DNA from: CAYYYP01 sp964475985
GTDB taxonomy: Bacteria; Bdellovibrionota; UBA1018; CAYHWW01
Length of the DNA: 64,000 nt
Assembly (NCBI GenBank): GCA_964475985.1
Contig: CAYYYP010000002.1
Coordinates: 62,001 to 126,000 of the forward strand
Reading direction: 5' to 3'
Part shown: piece after piece, positions 35,430 through 45,151 of the stretch
How positions within the stretch are numbered: the first letter of the stretch is position 1
Layout: the number at the start of each line of letters is the position of its first letter
The notes under the pieces: model-generated
What the model was told of the DNA's origin: nothing
The model's input: the letters and a program-made list of their open reading frames with translations, nothing else
Databases searched by the model: none
Translations under genes and position numbers: made by a program

Positions 35430-36887
35430 ATGAAAGATTTCAGATCAGGTATTTTGGGGAGCCTCCCTGGAGAACTGCAAAGCCAAGGGCGATGGGAAAG
35501 AAACCCAGCCGTTACGATAGTGGGAGGCGGAATTGCGGGTTTACTTTTAGCCCATAGACTGCAAACTTTTGGGAACCGCGTAGAAATCCTTGAGGCGGCG
35601 GATCGTTTAGGTGGATTGATTCATACTTTTAAAACGCCCTTAGGTTTGGTGGAGTCTGCCGCGCAATCTTTTGTGTCATCCCCAGAGTTAGAGGCTCTTT
35701 TGGAAACTCTCGCGTTGAAAAAGAAAGTTGCGCGTAAAAATGGCATGGCGCGCTACATCTTCTCGCGGGGGTGTGCCCGCAAACTACCGGTACCGTTACC
35801 GGCAATTCCTGGGCTTTTATGGAAAGTTCTAAGGCAACGCCAAAAGTTAAGCGAGAATCCCACGGTGGCGCAGTGGGCAAGAGAACATTTAGGTGAGGAG
35901 GGATTACAGAACCTTGTTTATCCCATGGTTACGGGGATTTTTGCCGGGAATCCTGAGGCACTTGACTTTAACGCATGTTTTCCAACTCTCAGTAAAACAG
36001 ATGGGTTGACGGTATTTCAAAGTCTTAGGCGCTTAAAGCGGGAAAGGTCGGCCGAACCTAAAGGGCCACGCTTATTTGCCCTGGATGGCGGCACTCAAGC
36101 GTTGGTGAACGCACTGGCGGCCCAGCTTGAAACCAGAGTTCCGGTGGCGCAGTTGCATTGTGGCGTCAAAGCAGATGCCCAGGAAGTGCTCAGGAAATTA
36201 AAAGTCGGGCCCGTTGTGCTTACGACCCCCGCTCAAGAAGCGGCCCAGATTTTAAAAACTATTTTTGAAATGAAGTTCCCAGGCGGAAATTCCCAGGCCC
36301 TTGAACTCATCGCTGGCCTTAAGGATGTTGAATACGCCCCACTATTGACCGTGACGCTATTTATAAATAAAAAATATTTGCATGCCTTACGGCCCGGTGT
36401 AGGCCTATTGAGGGCTAAGGAAAACTCCTTAAAATGTTTAGGTATACTGACTACTTCGGAGTCCTTCGGATCAGAAGAAGGGGAGATGGCAGAGCTAGTA
36501 TTCATGTATGGCGGGATGCTAGAAAGAGACCTATTTTTTGAGCTTTCCCAAGGGTTTGAGACCGGTTTTTGGGCAATGCCAAAGGCCGGGCAAAAACTGC
36601 CGGAAGGTTTTTCTCAAAATCATCCGCTTTTTAGCGCATTAAAGCATGATCTACGCCTGGCTCTAGGTTGGCAGGGGGATGATTTAGACCCATCGTTAAT
36701 CCACGTTTTCCCATGGCCTTGCGCAATTCCCCAATACACAAGAAGCCTTGCGTCATTATGGCCTAAATTAGGTGGCCTCTTAGCGGACGAGTTCCCGGGG
36801 TTATGCCTCTTTGGGAATTACACCGGGCAAGTCAGTATCCGAGGAATGGTAGAGACAGTTTCTCGGTTAAAACCGCCAAGTTTTTAG
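35430..36887 (+). CDS. hemG: Protoporphyrinogen oxidase (HemY-type)
   Basis: About 485 aa FAD enzyme making protoporphyrin IX. FAD site: IVGGGIAGLLLAHRLQTFG, EILEAADRLGGLIHTF. Later blocks match the oxygen-dependent oxidases: VYPMVTGIFAGNPEALDF, FALDGGTQALVNALA, LTTPAQEAAQIL, and the C-terminal LFGNYTGQVSIRGMVETV. It serves the heme pathway started at 1-8.3 kb but lies 27 kb away. The start is unclear: ATG 35430 has no ribosome-binding site, and GTG 35397 is also in frame. Confidence 0.92.
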   Translation: MKDFRSGILGSLPGELQSQGRWERNPAVTIVGGGIAGLLLAHRLQTFGNRVEILEAADRLGGLIHTFKTPLGLVESAAQSFVSSPELEALLETLALKKKVARKNGMARYIFSRGCARKLPVPLPAIPGLLWKVLRQRQKLSENPTVAQWAREHLGEEGLQNLVYPMVTGIFAGNPEALDFNACFPTLSKTDGLTVFQSLRRLKRERSAEPKGPRLFALDGGTQALVNALAAQLETRVPVAQLHCGVKADAQEVLRKLKVGPVVLTTPAQEAAQILKTIFEMKFPGGNSQALELIAGLKDVEYAPLLTVTLFINKKYLHALRPGVGLLRAKENSLKCLGILTTSESFGSEEGEMAELVFMYGGMLERDLFFELSQGFETGFWAMPKAGQKLPEGFSQNHPLFSALKHDLRLALGWQGDDLDPSLIHVFPWPCAIPQYTRSLASLWPKLGGLLADEFPGLCLFGNYTGQVSIRGMVETVSRLKPPSF

Positions 36888-37033
36888 AAAAACTTGCGCC
36901 CGGCCCTTAACAAAATCCTTCTAAGTGTTATCCTAAAGATGACCAGTGGTTTCCTAAGGAAATGGGAAATCACAATCAGGACGCCTGAATTAATTTTGTA
37001 ACTCAATTTCGAAGGAATGAAAGGAGAGCAGTT

Positions 37034-37426
37034 ATGGCAAGGATGCTAGACTCAGTTTTTGGATCAGTGCTTCCCAAGGCATTGCGCGCAGGTAAAAGTT
37101 TTCAAGGAAGTGCCATAGGCTTTTCGGCCAAGGAGCGAGTGACGTTGTCATGGTTCGCCTTGGGTTTTTTTGCAGGAATTGTGGGCACCTCCATTACCCT
37201 TGGTGTATTTGCCGCTAACGCTACGGCTCATTCCGCAACCCGTCCCTCTTCCGTTGCATCCTCCATGAAATGGTATGAGCAAGAGGTCATTCACAATATG
37301 GTTTGTCGCCCATCGCCCGTGAATCGCATCAGCCGCCCCCAAAGTTGCATGGGTTTTGAAACTAGCTTCACTAGGTTTGCGGTTTTAGATTCATTTTCAT
37401 ACCTTTACGATTCACAAAATTCTTAA
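37034..37426 (+). CDS. Small membrane protein of unknown function
   Basis: 130 aa. Strong AAGGAGAG before ATG 37034. One hydrophobic helix SWFALGFFAGIVGTSITLGVF (about 39-59) followed by a polar tail with two Cys. It overlaps the 3' end of the opposing peptidase gene by 56 bp. No family recognised. The good ribosome-binding site argues that it is real; the C-terminal part may be an accident of the overlap. Confidence 0.5.
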   Translation: MARMLDSVFGSVLPKALRAGKSFQGSAIGFSAKERVTLSWFALGFFAGIVGTSITLGVFAANATAHSATRPSSVASSMKWYEQEVIHNMVCRPSPVNRISRPQSCMGFETSFTRFAVLDSFSYLYDSQNS

Positions 37427-38180
37427 AGTTTTCCACCAAACTATTTTCGTCGATCTCACATGCGTTCTTTAGGTAAGTTTCTAACCGTTTACCCACCGCG
37501 AGATGAATCAGATCAAAGATATCGCATTTTTTTGCGAGCATCTCCATAAGGGCCGTTGAGGCGTGGTAACGCATGCGCACTTCCGATGCCGAAGGTGCTG
37601 CCTGTCCATTGCGTCGCAATGGATGGGAAAGCAGGTTCAATTGAAAAGCAGGCAAACCTTCCATCCACGCCGCTAGTTCAGAATACGCCACCGGCTGATA
37701 GGACCCGCCAAATTTTTTCGCGGTTTTTGCGCCTATGAAATTAGCTAAGCCTTCAGAGAGCCAGGCGGGAATGGCTTCGCGGTATTTTTGCAATACGATA
37801 ACGTGAGTAAGTTCATGGGCAAAGGCGTCAGATAAATTAATTTTATTTATAAGTGGGCCCAAGAGCACGGCCTGGTCTTCGCCGCGGGTCAGCGCTCGTA
37901 AGTTCTTACCGTAGGGTTCAAACTCTTTGGCGTCGGTAAAGCGCACCGAAATTCGGCGCACCTGCCATTCCATATCCTTCTCCATCGCATCGACAATCTT
38001 GTCCATCCGCTGGGATTCTTTACCCGTGAACCATGGGGGAGTTGGGCCATCGATGCGGTAAGAGTTATGGGCAAGGACCGTGGTTGCAACCGACAAAAAA
38101 GGAATTACCAAACCGAACTTTTTTAAAGTTCGCGCGGAGGGTCCGGCAAAAATCTTGAAAACAACCTTGATTTGGTGCAT
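37371..38180 (-). CDS. Exported peptidase MA-like gluzincin
   Basis: 269 aa. Signal peptide (about 1-37: FGLVIPFLSVATTVLA). HELTH (H122, E123, H126) with the downstream Glu in WLSEGLANF (E143) forms the gluzincin zinc site of the PF13485 peptidase MA-like family. Probably a periplasmic protease; substrate unknown. The gene starts only 15 bp from the aspartokinase start and is divergent to it. Confidence 0.85.
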   Translation of the reverse strand: MHQIKVVFKIFAGPSARTLKKFGLVIPFLSVATTVLAHNSYRIDGPTPPWFTGKESQRMDKIVDAMEKDMEWQVRRISVRFTDAKEFEPYGKNLRALTRGEDQAVLLGPLINKINLSDAFAHELTHVIVLQKYREAIPAWLSEGLANFIGAKTAKKFGGSYQPVAYSELAAWMEGLPAFQLNLLSHPLRRNGQAAPSASEVRMRYHASTALMEMLAKKCDIFDLIHLAVGKRLETYLKNACEIDENSLVENFKNFVNRKGMKMNLKPQT

Positions 38181-38195
38181 AAAACGAACCTCCCC

Positions 38196-39500
38196 ATGAA
38201 CACGAAAATTACTTCCCGTACTTACTCATCCTATGGCACTTCTTCGGTGGTTGTACAAAAATTTGGCGGCACTTCCGTTGGCACCACGGAACGTATCCTC
38301 AACGTCGCAAAAATCTTGATGCAAACCCAAGCCCAGGGACGAGGGGTGGTCGGTGTGGTTTCTGCGATGGCGGGCGAAACCAATCGGCTAGTGGATCTCG
38401 CAACAAAGATCAACCCCCAGCCTTGGTCCAGGGAATACGACATGCTCCTAGCCAGCGGTGAGCAAGTGGCCGTAGCTCTGGTGAGCCTTGCCATAAATTC
38501 TCTCGGGGGAAAAGCACGACCGTTTTTAGGGCACCAAATTGGAATTCAAACAGATAGCATTTACTCAAGGGCTAGGATTAAAGCCATTGATTCAAGTGTG
38601 CTTGAGCGGGAGCTGTCCCGTGGGGTGATTCCAGTGGTTGCGGGTTTTCAGGGGGTGGACGTAGAAAATAACATCACTACTCTGGGGCGCGGCGGCTCTG
38701 ACACTTCCGCCGTGGCACTTGCGGCCGCATTAAGCAAAACCCATAAGGTAGAATGCGATATCTTCACCGATGTCGATGGCGTTTACACTACTGATCCTCG
38801 CATTTGCCCCAGGGCCCGGCGCATCGATGTTATGAGCTATGAGGATATGATGGAACTCGCTAGCCTCGGTGCTAAAGTTCTCCAGATCAGATCGGTTGAA
38901 TTAGCGGCCAAATACAAGGTGCCTCTTAGGGTTTGTTCTTCCTTTGATACCTCAGCCTCCAGTACCGATGGGACTTTAATCTTAGATGAAGCAATTGTGG
39001 GAGAAATGACGAGCATGGAACATGTGGTTGTAAGCGGGATTGCCGCCGACGCGAATGATGCGAAAATTACTTTATTGAATTTGCCCGATCGGGTGGGTCT
39101 GGCCTCAGAAATTTTTGGGCCCTTAGCCCAAGCGTCCGTGGTGGTGGACGTCATTGTGCAAACTACGTCGTCGGAAGGAAAGCTTAGTCTTTCGTTTACC
39201 GTGCCTAAACTTGATCTCGCCAAAGCCACCGAACTACTGCGGGATAAATTTCAACCTCAGTTTCCAAAAATGGAAATCCAGACCCAAACGAATTTGGCAA
39301 AGGTGAGCGTGGTCGGCGTCGGGATGCGCCACCATCCAGGTGTAGCCGCCCAAATGTTTGAAGTTTTAGCGGCCGCTAAAATCAATATTCACTTGATCAC
39401 TACCAGCGAAATCAAAATCAGTGTTTTAATAGATGAGGCTCATATGAAAGACGCCGTGAGTCGGCTCCATAGTGCCTTTGGTCTGGATTCAGCCTCCTAA
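38196..39500 (+). CDS. lysC: Aspartate kinase
   Basis: 434 aa from ATG 38196. Phosphorylates aspartate as the first step to lysine, threonine, methionine and diaminopimelate. VVQKFGGTSVGTTERI, GFQGVDVENNITTLGRGGSDT, and DVDGVYTTDPR are canonical. Two C-terminal ACT domains (about 280-434) suggest feedback control by lysine and/or threonine. Single-function type (no homoserine dehydrogenase fused). Confidence 0.96.
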   Translation: MNTKITSRTYSSYGTSSVVVQKFGGTSVGTTERILNVAKILMQTQAQGRGVVGVVSAMAGETNRLVDLATKINPQPWSREYDMLLASGEQVAVALVSLAINSLGGKARPFLGHQIGIQTDSIYSRARIKAIDSSVLERELSRGVIPVVAGFQGVDVENNITTLGRGGSDTSAVALAAALSKTHKVECDIFTDVDGVYTTDPRICPRARRIDVMSYEDMMELASLGAKVLQIRSVELAAKYKVPLRVCSSFDTSASSTDGTLILDEAIVGEMTSMEHVVVSGIAADANDAKITLLNLPDRVGLASEIFGPLAQASVVVDVIVQTTSSEGKLSLSFTVPKLDLAKATELLRDKFQPQFPKMEIQTQTNLAKVSVVGVGMRHHPGVAAQMFEVLAAAKINIHLITTSEIKISVLIDEAHMKDAVSRLHSAFGLDSAS

Positions 39501-39553
39501 CTCTGCGATTAACTATCGCTTATGCTGGAACTCCTTAGTATGCTGCAAGCAGA

Positions 39554-40186
39554 ATGAGAGCTCCAAAATTACCCGAAAAACAAGCCTTATTCCTGGCTGC
39601 TTTTAAACACAGCGATGTTGCGCTGAATTACTTTGAAAAATCATCGCCGGGTTCGCTGCCTTTTAGCCTAAAAAATTACCCCAGGGTTTTTTTTGCGGGT
39701 CGCTCTAACGTCGGGAAGTCTTCCCTTTTAAATGCACTGACCAAAAGCCGCATCGCAAGGGTAAGCCGAGATCCCGGCCGAACGCGCGAGTTCAATTTCT
39801 TTCTCTATAAAAAAAATATATTGATAGATTTGCCCGGTTACGGTTTTGCAAAAGTGGCAAAAACCTTACGCGCGGAATGGGGTGAGGAAATTCCCCAGCT
39901 CATCCTTACCCAAACCCCTCTAAAAGTGGTGGTTTCTTTGGTGGATTCGCGAATTGGCTTCACGGCCCAGGACTCAGGGCTGGTTGAATACCTGAAAACC
40001 AACGAGCTTCCCTTCGTGGTGGTGTTCACCAAAATTGATAAATTTAAAAGTGCCAACGAAAAATCCAATGTGAAGCGAAAACTCTCATCCCTTGCCCTCG
40101 AACTTGGGGTTCCAGAAATTATTTTTTCCTCAGCCCTTGATGAAAGAAGCTTGAGTCCGCTGCGCGCGAGGATCTTTCAGCAGTGA
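39554..40186 (+). CDS. engB: Ribosome-biogenesis GTPase EngB/YsxC
   Basis: 210 aa. G1 AGRSNVGKSSLLNAL, G2 Thr in PGRTREFNFF, G3 DLPGYGFAKVAK, G4 TKIDK, G5 SSALD. Needed for 50S subunit assembly. Overlaps the following MMPL gene as GTGA (40183-40186), so the two are translationally coupled. Confidence 0.96.
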   Translation: MRAPKLPEKQALFLAAFKHSDVALNYFEKSSPGSLPFSLKNYPRVFFAGRSNVGKSSLLNALTKSRIARVSRDPGRTREFNFFLYKKNILIDLPGYGFAKVAKTLRAEWGEEIPQLILTQTPLKVVVSLVDSRIGFTAQDSGLVEYLKTNELPFVVVFTKIDKFKSANEKSNVKRKLSSLALELGVPEIIFSSALDERSLSPLRARIFQQ

Positions 40187-42906
40187 GCGCCGGCCCCGGT
40201 CTTAAAAAACTCACTTTGCGCCGCCGGTTTTTAAAAGGGTATGTAAACTTCCTTTGGTACATGAACATTCCGGTACTGCTCATCGGCATCGGACTGGCAC
40301 TCTGGGGTTTGCGTTACTCCGTAGAGCTCTACAAAAATTTGCGTACCGATATGGAAGAGCTACTTCCAGAAACGGCCGCCTCCGTTCAAGACCTTAAAAA
40401 AGTTTCAAAGCGAGTGGGTGGATTAAATCACCTTTCGGTCATCATCGAGGGGCCACATCCGGAAAAAGTTTTACAAGCACAAATCCACATTGCAGATGAA
40501 CTTCGAAAACTTCCTCCCACTCTGGTGGCTAGGGTAGAGAATAATATTTTAAAGGAGAAGGCCTTTTTTGAGCATTACAAGAGCCTCTATATTGACCTTG
40601 AGGATTGGCAGGCCATCGATGAGTACGCAACTCGCCGCATCGCGTGGGAACGAGCGCACGCATCTCAAACTATGTTTAATATTCGGGGCAAACGGGATCC
40701 TAAGAAGCTAGGTCAGCCACAGTTTGATTTTAAGGCCCTTGAAGAAAAATACCGCAAACGAACGGAGGGCTTAACCCCTTTTCAAAAAGGTTATTTTCAA
40801 AGCGCCGATGGGCATCGTGCGGTTATATTGGCATTTTTGCCCGGGAAAACCACCGATGAAAAAGCTAATGAAAAATTATCGGACGCGGCTCGGGATATTG
40901 TAAATAAAATGGATTTGAAAAAGATCGATCCTTTTTTAGAGGTCGGTTATTCGGGGGATGTTCGGAATATGATCGAAGAGCATGAAGGCCTCATTGAAGA
41001 CCTTGAGCTCTCCACGGTGGTGGTTTTGGTTCTGGTAGCGGTCTCCATGCTGGCTTATTTCCGTACCTTCTGGGGCGTCTACGCGCTTTGTGCCGCCCTC
41101 TTCTGTGGTTCATTTCTCACCTTTGGCCTCACTTATTTTGTTGTGGGTTATTTAAACGCAAACACCGCCTTCTTAGGTTCCATCGTCATCGGCAATGGCA
41201 TAAATTTTGGGATCATCATGCTGGCGCGCTACCTTGAAGTGAGGCGGCGGGTGGATCCACCGGCGTTGGACCACGAAGAAATGAAATCCGCCGTGGATGA
41301 CTTTCAGGATTCAGGCGTGTCTGATGTGCCCATTTCGCCCGATGCACTGCCCATCAAAAGTAAAGGCATGGATGCGAGGGCTGCCGTTGAGGATGCGATT
41401 TCTTATACCGGTGCCTCTACCGCGGTGGCCGCTGCCGCCGCCGGATTGAGTTACATGTCCCTTATGATTACCGACTTTCGAGGTTTCAATCAGTTTGGGA
41501 TTATCGGTGGCTTAGGCATGCTTTTGTGCTGGACCACTACCTTTACCATCATGCCAGCCCTTCTACTTTTTTTTGAAGCTCGTGGGCTAATCAAACTGGA
41601 AAAAGATATCCGCCCCTGGCGAAAATTTTTTCAAAGCCAGTTTGTGAAGAAAGTAGTGAGTTTCTTTTTTAATCCCAAAGAGGCTCGGGAGATCAGAAAT
41701 TCAAAAAGTTTATTTCACTGGCTAAGCCTAGCCATTCCTCGACATGCTAAAAAAATCTTACTGGCCACGGTAATTTTAACTGCTCTATGTCTAGTGCAAA
41801 TTCGAAAGCTTGGACCCGAAACCTTAGAGAGCGATTTTTCAAAACTTCGTAACATTCATAGCTTAAATGAGGGCGCCGGATTTTGGGGTAAAAAAGTGGA
41901 TGCCGTATTTGGCAGGTATCTGACGCCCACGGCCGTGGTCACGGAAAAGCCAGAGGAATCGAAAATTCTCGCCAAGGAGCTTCGTAGGCTGCAAGACCTT
42001 GAAGGTCCTAGGTCGCCCTTTGGTGATATTAAAATAATCGAGGACTTTTTACCGACTGAGCAGCGAGAAAAAATCGCCCATATGGAGCATTTACGATCCT
42101 TGCTCACGCCCCAGATCTTAAAGCATATGAACAGTCATGACCGGGCTCGGGTGAATGATTTACTACCAAAGGAGAAGCTGAACGAAATCACCATCGAGGA
42201 TTTCCCGCCCGCCCTTAAGATCCCGTTTAAGGAAATGGACGGAAGTGTTGGAAAAATGGTTCACGTATTTCCACAGCTCAAATTTTGGGACGGTAGAGAA
42301 GTTGTAAGATTCGCAAAGACACTACGAAAGGCCATTCGGGACACGAACGTAAAGGGCCTCATTGCGGGGCAGCCGCCACTTTCCGCCGATATGATCGATG
42401 CCATCTCAACCGATGGGCCTCGCGCTACGTTGGCGGCGATTTTGGCCGTGACCGCCCTGGTGATCATGATTTTTTTACGCCGTTTTGACCTCATCGTTGC
42501 TGTGTTAAGCGCACTTTTTCTTGGAGTGCTTTGGATGGCCGGTTTTATGGCGACATTTGAATTAAAGGTCAATTTCTTAAACTTCATTGCGTTGCCCATC
42601 ACGTTCGGTATTGGGGTTGACTACTCAGTAAATATTTTTAGTAGGTATCGAATCGACCAGGATCTGCTGGGAGGCAAGGCTAGCGTAGCCGATGCCATTC
42701 GGCATACCGGGGGCGCCGTTGCGCTTTGCTCTTGGACTACGGTCATTGGTTATGGTTCGCTCATGGCGGCTTCTAGCCAAGCATTTGTTTCCTTTGGTCG
42801 GCTTGCCGTCCTGGGTGAACTCACTTGTCTTCTTGCGGCGACCTTGTCGTTACCAGCGCTCTGGGCATGGCGGGAAAAAAATAGAAAAAGGAGAGTTAGA
42901 ACATGA
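40183..42906 (+). CDS. MMPL/RND-family membrane transporter (HpnN-like)
   Basis: 907 aa with two halves, each with a first membrane helix, a large extracytoplasmic loop and a bundle of five helices. Helix-4 motifs GNGINFGIIMLARYLEV and TFGIGVDYSVNIFSRYR resemble the proton-relay helix of MMPL proteins; the first copy lacks an Asp at the usual place and the second keeps it. It resembles hopanoid- or lipid-exporting HpnN proteins. Start GTG 40183, overlapping engB; it ends in an ATGA overlap with the glutaredoxin gene. Confidence 0.88.
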   Translation: MSAGPGLKKLTLRRRFLKGYVNFLWYMNIPVLLIGIGLALWGLRYSVELYKNLRTDMEELLPETAASVQDLKKVSKRVGGLNHLSVIIEGPHPEKVLQAQIHIADELRKLPPTLVARVENNILKEKAFFEHYKSLYIDLEDWQAIDEYATRRIAWERAHASQTMFNIRGKRDPKKLGQPQFDFKALEEKYRKRTEGLTPFQKGYFQSADGHRAVILAFLPGKTTDEKANEKLSDAARDIVNKMDLKKIDPFLEVGYSGDVRNMIEEHEGLIEDLELSTVVVLVLVAVSMLAYFRTFWGVYALCAALFCGSFLTFGLTYFVVGYLNANTAFLGSIVIGNGINFGIIMLARYLEVRRRVDPPALDHEEMKSAVDDFQDSGVSDVPISPDALPIKSKGMDARAAVEDAISYTGASTAVAAAAAGLSYMSLMITDFRGFNQFGIIGGLGMLLCWTTTFTIMPALLLFFEARGLIKLEKDIRPWRKFFQSQFVKKVVSFFFNPKEAREIRNSKSLFHWLSLAIPRHAKKILLATVILTALCLVQIRKLGPETLESDFSKLRNIHSLNEGAGFWGKKVDAVFGRYLTPTAVVTEKPEESKILAKELRRLQDLEGPRSPFGDIKIIEDFLPTEQREKIAHMEHLRSLLTPQILKHMNSHDRARVNDLLPKEKLNEITIEDFPPALKIPFKEMDGSVGKMVHVFPQLKFWDGREVVRFAKTLRKAIRDTNVKGLIAGQPPLSADMIDAISTDGPRATLAAILAVTALVIMIFLRRFDLIVAVLSALFLGVLWMAGFMATFELKVNFLNFIALPITFGIGVDYSVNIFSRYRIDQDLLGGKASVADAIRHTGGAVALCSWTTVIGYGSLMAASSQAFVSFGRLAVLGELTCLLAATLSLPALWAWREKNRKRRVRT

Positions 42907-43277
42907 AGTTGATTCGCAAAGTTTTAGGGAGGTTGATTTTATTTATGGATTCTACATTTGTGCCTGAAGGAATAGTGCGATCTCCAGAGAAGCAAGGTGA
43001 AGTCGATGAAGAGCTTTCTTTGATTACCTTATACGAAATGAACACGTGTCCTTTCTGCGTAAAAGTGAGGCGTGCCGCCAAACGACTTTCTTTAGGCATT
43101 GCGTCCAAGGATGTGCAGAAGGATTCCGCCGCAAAAGCAGAATTGGTACGCGAAGGCGGAGAGTTTCAAGTCCCTTGCCTGCGCATTCAAAACAAAGATG
43201 GATCTGTTCAATGGATGTATGAATCAGATGACATCATTGCCTACCTTGAAGAAAAATTTGGTGCCGCTAAAACTTAA
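42903..43277 (+). CDS. Glutaredoxin-family protein
   Basis: 124 aa. The glutaredoxin/GST-N type thioredoxin fold begins LITLYEMNTCPFCVKVRRAA with the CPFC redox pair, then FQVPCLRIQNKDG (cis-Pro) and MYESDDIIAYLEEKF. An N-terminal extension of about 35 residues precedes it. Cytoplasmic thiol reductant. ATGA overlap with the transporter gene; last gene of the engB operon. Confidence 0.88.
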   Translation: MKLIRKVLGRLILFMDSTFVPEGIVRSPEKQGEVDEELSLITLYEMNTCPFCVKVRRAAKRLSLGIASKDVQKDSAAKAELVREGGEFQVPCLRIQNKDGSVQWMYESDDIIAYLEEKFGAAKT

Positions 43278-43320
43278 TACCTTTGGTGGGCAAACGCCGA
43301 TGTCTCACAAAAGGTATTAA
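43274..43320. terminator. Inverted repeat between convergent genes
   Basis: TTAATACCTTT (43274-43284) pairs perfectly with AAAGGTATTAA (43310-43320). It includes the stop codon of the glutaredoxin gene and abuts the stop of the aminotransferase. It is AT-rich and lacks a clear T tract, so bidirectional termination is likely but not certain. Confidence 0.5.
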
Positions 43321-43323
43321 CCC

Positions 43324-44628
43324 TTAGTGGACTTTGACTTCCAATAGAGTCCGCTCCAGGCGGTCAAGCCCTTCCTTAAGTTCGGCCTCGGAAATATTCA
43401 AGGCCGGTTGAAACCTTACGGCCGGTGCGTAACTCATGGAAAGCACTCCTGCTTCAACCCCACGTTTAAAAAGCGCCACCGTCTTTGCGCTGGAAAGCGG
43501 CGCTTTGGTTTTTTTGTCTTCAACAAGTTCCATGGATAAAAAAAGGCCACTTCCGCGGACGTCGCCGATGAAGGAAAATTTTTCTTGCCAATTTTTTAGG
43601 CGCGCTAAAAAAATTTCGCCTAGGCGTTGGGAATTTTCCGTTAGTTTTTCGTCTAAAATAACTTCTAAGGTAGTAAGGCCCGCGGTGCACGCCATGGGGT
43701 AGGCGCCGTAGGACGAAGAGCTACCGCTGGGATTGGCGAATGGTTTTGCCTGGGCAATGTCCTCGCGTGTAACCAGCGCACTGATGGGGTAACCTGCACC
43801 AATACCTTTTCCGAGGGTCATGATATCGGCTTCGACTTCCATGGCGGGAGAGGCAAACAAAGTTCCCGTTCGACCAAATCCCGTGATCATTTCATCGCAG
43901 ATGAGGAGCGCATCAAACTCCTTGGCCACTTCACCAATGGCTTTGAGCCAGCCTTTCGGCGGAATAATATTTCCGGCCGTTCCTTGCATAGGCTCAACCA
44001 CAATGGCGGCCAAGGCTCCGGCACTTTGGGCCTTGATGCTTTTGCGGGTGAAATCCACGCAAGCCATGCCGCAAGAACTGTTCTCAAGTCCAAAGGGACA
44101 ACGATAACAATCTGGATAAGGGGCCGAAAGCGCGCCCGGTGGAAATGGCCCAAGACCTTGTTTCGCGGTAGTTCCCATGAGCGCCATAGTGCCTTGGGTT
44201 TTCCCGTGAAAGGCACCCCAAAAACTTAGGAATTCCCATTTTTTGGTGTGGGATTTTGCGAGCCTCATGGCCGCCTCCACGGCTTCCGTTCCGCCGGAAT
44301 AAAACTGAATTCGTGAAAGGTGAGCGGGCAACGCTTTTTTGAGCAATTCCAAAAATTTTACGCGCGACTCCGTAGTGAAGCTGCCAACTGTAAGTTCTTC
44401 AAGCTGAGCTTGGAGCGCTTTGATATACTTGGGGTGACAGTGGCCAATGGAATTAACACCGATGCCGCCAATCAAGTCGATGTAATCCCTGCCCTCAACA
44501 TCCCAGAGCTTTGAGCCCCGGCCCTTTTTCATGGCGACGCCCGCAAGGACTGCAAAATTTTGCAGTCCGGGAGCCAAGAGATCAGATTCACGTTTTCGTA
44601 AGTTTTCGGAGGATTGAGTGTGCAACAT
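43324..44628 (-). CDS. Class III PLP aminotransferase
   Basis: 434 aa. DVEGRDYIDLIGGIGVNSIGH, YSGGTEAVEAAMRLAK, FWGAFHGKTQGTMALMG, CDEMITGFGRTG and the PLP Lys in TLGKGIGAGYPISAL are typical for the acetylornithine/4-aminobutyrate group. The insert DCYRCPFGLENSSCGMAC is Cys-rich, as in several omega-aminotransferases of this branch. The exact amine donor cannot be decided. Confidence 0.9.
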   Translation of the reverse strand: MLHTQSSENLRKRESDLLAPGLQNFAVLAGVAMKKGRGSKLWDVEGRDYIDLIGGIGVNSIGHCHPKYIKALQAQLEELTVGSFTTESRVKFLELLKKALPAHLSRIQFYSGGTEAVEAAMRLAKSHTKKWEFLSFWGAFHGKTQGTMALMGTTAKQGLGPFPPGALSAPYPDCYRCPFGLENSSCGMACVDFTRKSIKAQSAGALAAIVVEPMQGTAGNIIPPKGWLKAIGEVAKEFDALLICDEMITGFGRTGTLFASPAMEVEADIMTLGKGIGAGYPISALVTREDIAQAKPFANPSGSSSSYGAYPMACTAGLTTLEVILDEKLTENSQRLGEIFLARLKNWQEKFSFIGDVRGSGLFLSMELVEDKKTKAPLSSAKTVALFKRGVEAGVLSMSYAPAVRFQPALNISEAELKEGLDRLERTLLEVKVH

Positions 44629-44649
44629 ATAAAAATCCTTTTTTGCCTT

Positions 44650-45111
44650 TTAGCGGAAGACTAGCCAGCGGTGTAGGGGATAATTCCAAATCCAACCTAC
44701 CGCTAAGCCCACTAAGATTTTAGAAAGCGCGTACTTAACGCCTAGATGCTCCGTTACCAGGTAAACTCCCCAGGTATTCAGCACTAAGCTTGTGACGGCG
44801 ACGAGGGTGTATTTGATGGCTTGGGCTGAAACGGGGTGGTCGGTTGGGTCGTTGGTATGGGTTTGAAATCCCCAGTGCCGGTTTGAAGCGAAGTTAGCGG
44901 CCGCGCCAAAGAGTGCGCCGATTGCCGTCGCGATAACATAATACACGTGGAGCACTTCCACCAAAAAAACTAAGGTTAAAAAATCTACCGCGGAGGCAAG
45001 GGTGCTCGTGATGAGGGCCCGCGTAAAAGTAGATTTAAGGATCTGACGCAGCCCTTTGGTGGGGGTTTGCGCATCCGGATATGATGACGACATCTTGGTT
45101 CCATACTGCAT
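44650..45111 (-). CDS. GtrA-like membrane protein
   Basis: 153 aa with four membrane helices. Family blocks: LASAVDFLTLVFLVEVLHV, GALFGAAANFASNRHWGF, and SKILVGLAVGWIWNYPLHRWLVF. GtrA proteins are thought to move undecaprenyl-linked sugars across the inner membrane. The upstream region (45112-45241) is shared divergently with the MarR-TolC gene. The aminotransferase follows by 21 bp on the same strand. Confidence 0.88.
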   Translation of the reverse strand: MQYGTKMSSSYPDAQTPTKGLRQILKSTFTRALITSTLASAVDFLTLVFLVEVLHVYYVIATAIGALFGAAANFASNRHWGFQTHTNDPTDHPVSAQAIKYTLVAVTSLVLNTWGVYLVTEHLGVKYALSKILVGLAVGWIWNYPLHRWLVFR

Positions 45112-45151
45112 TTAGTCAAAGAGCGTCAAACGCTGAATTTTTGGCGCCGTA

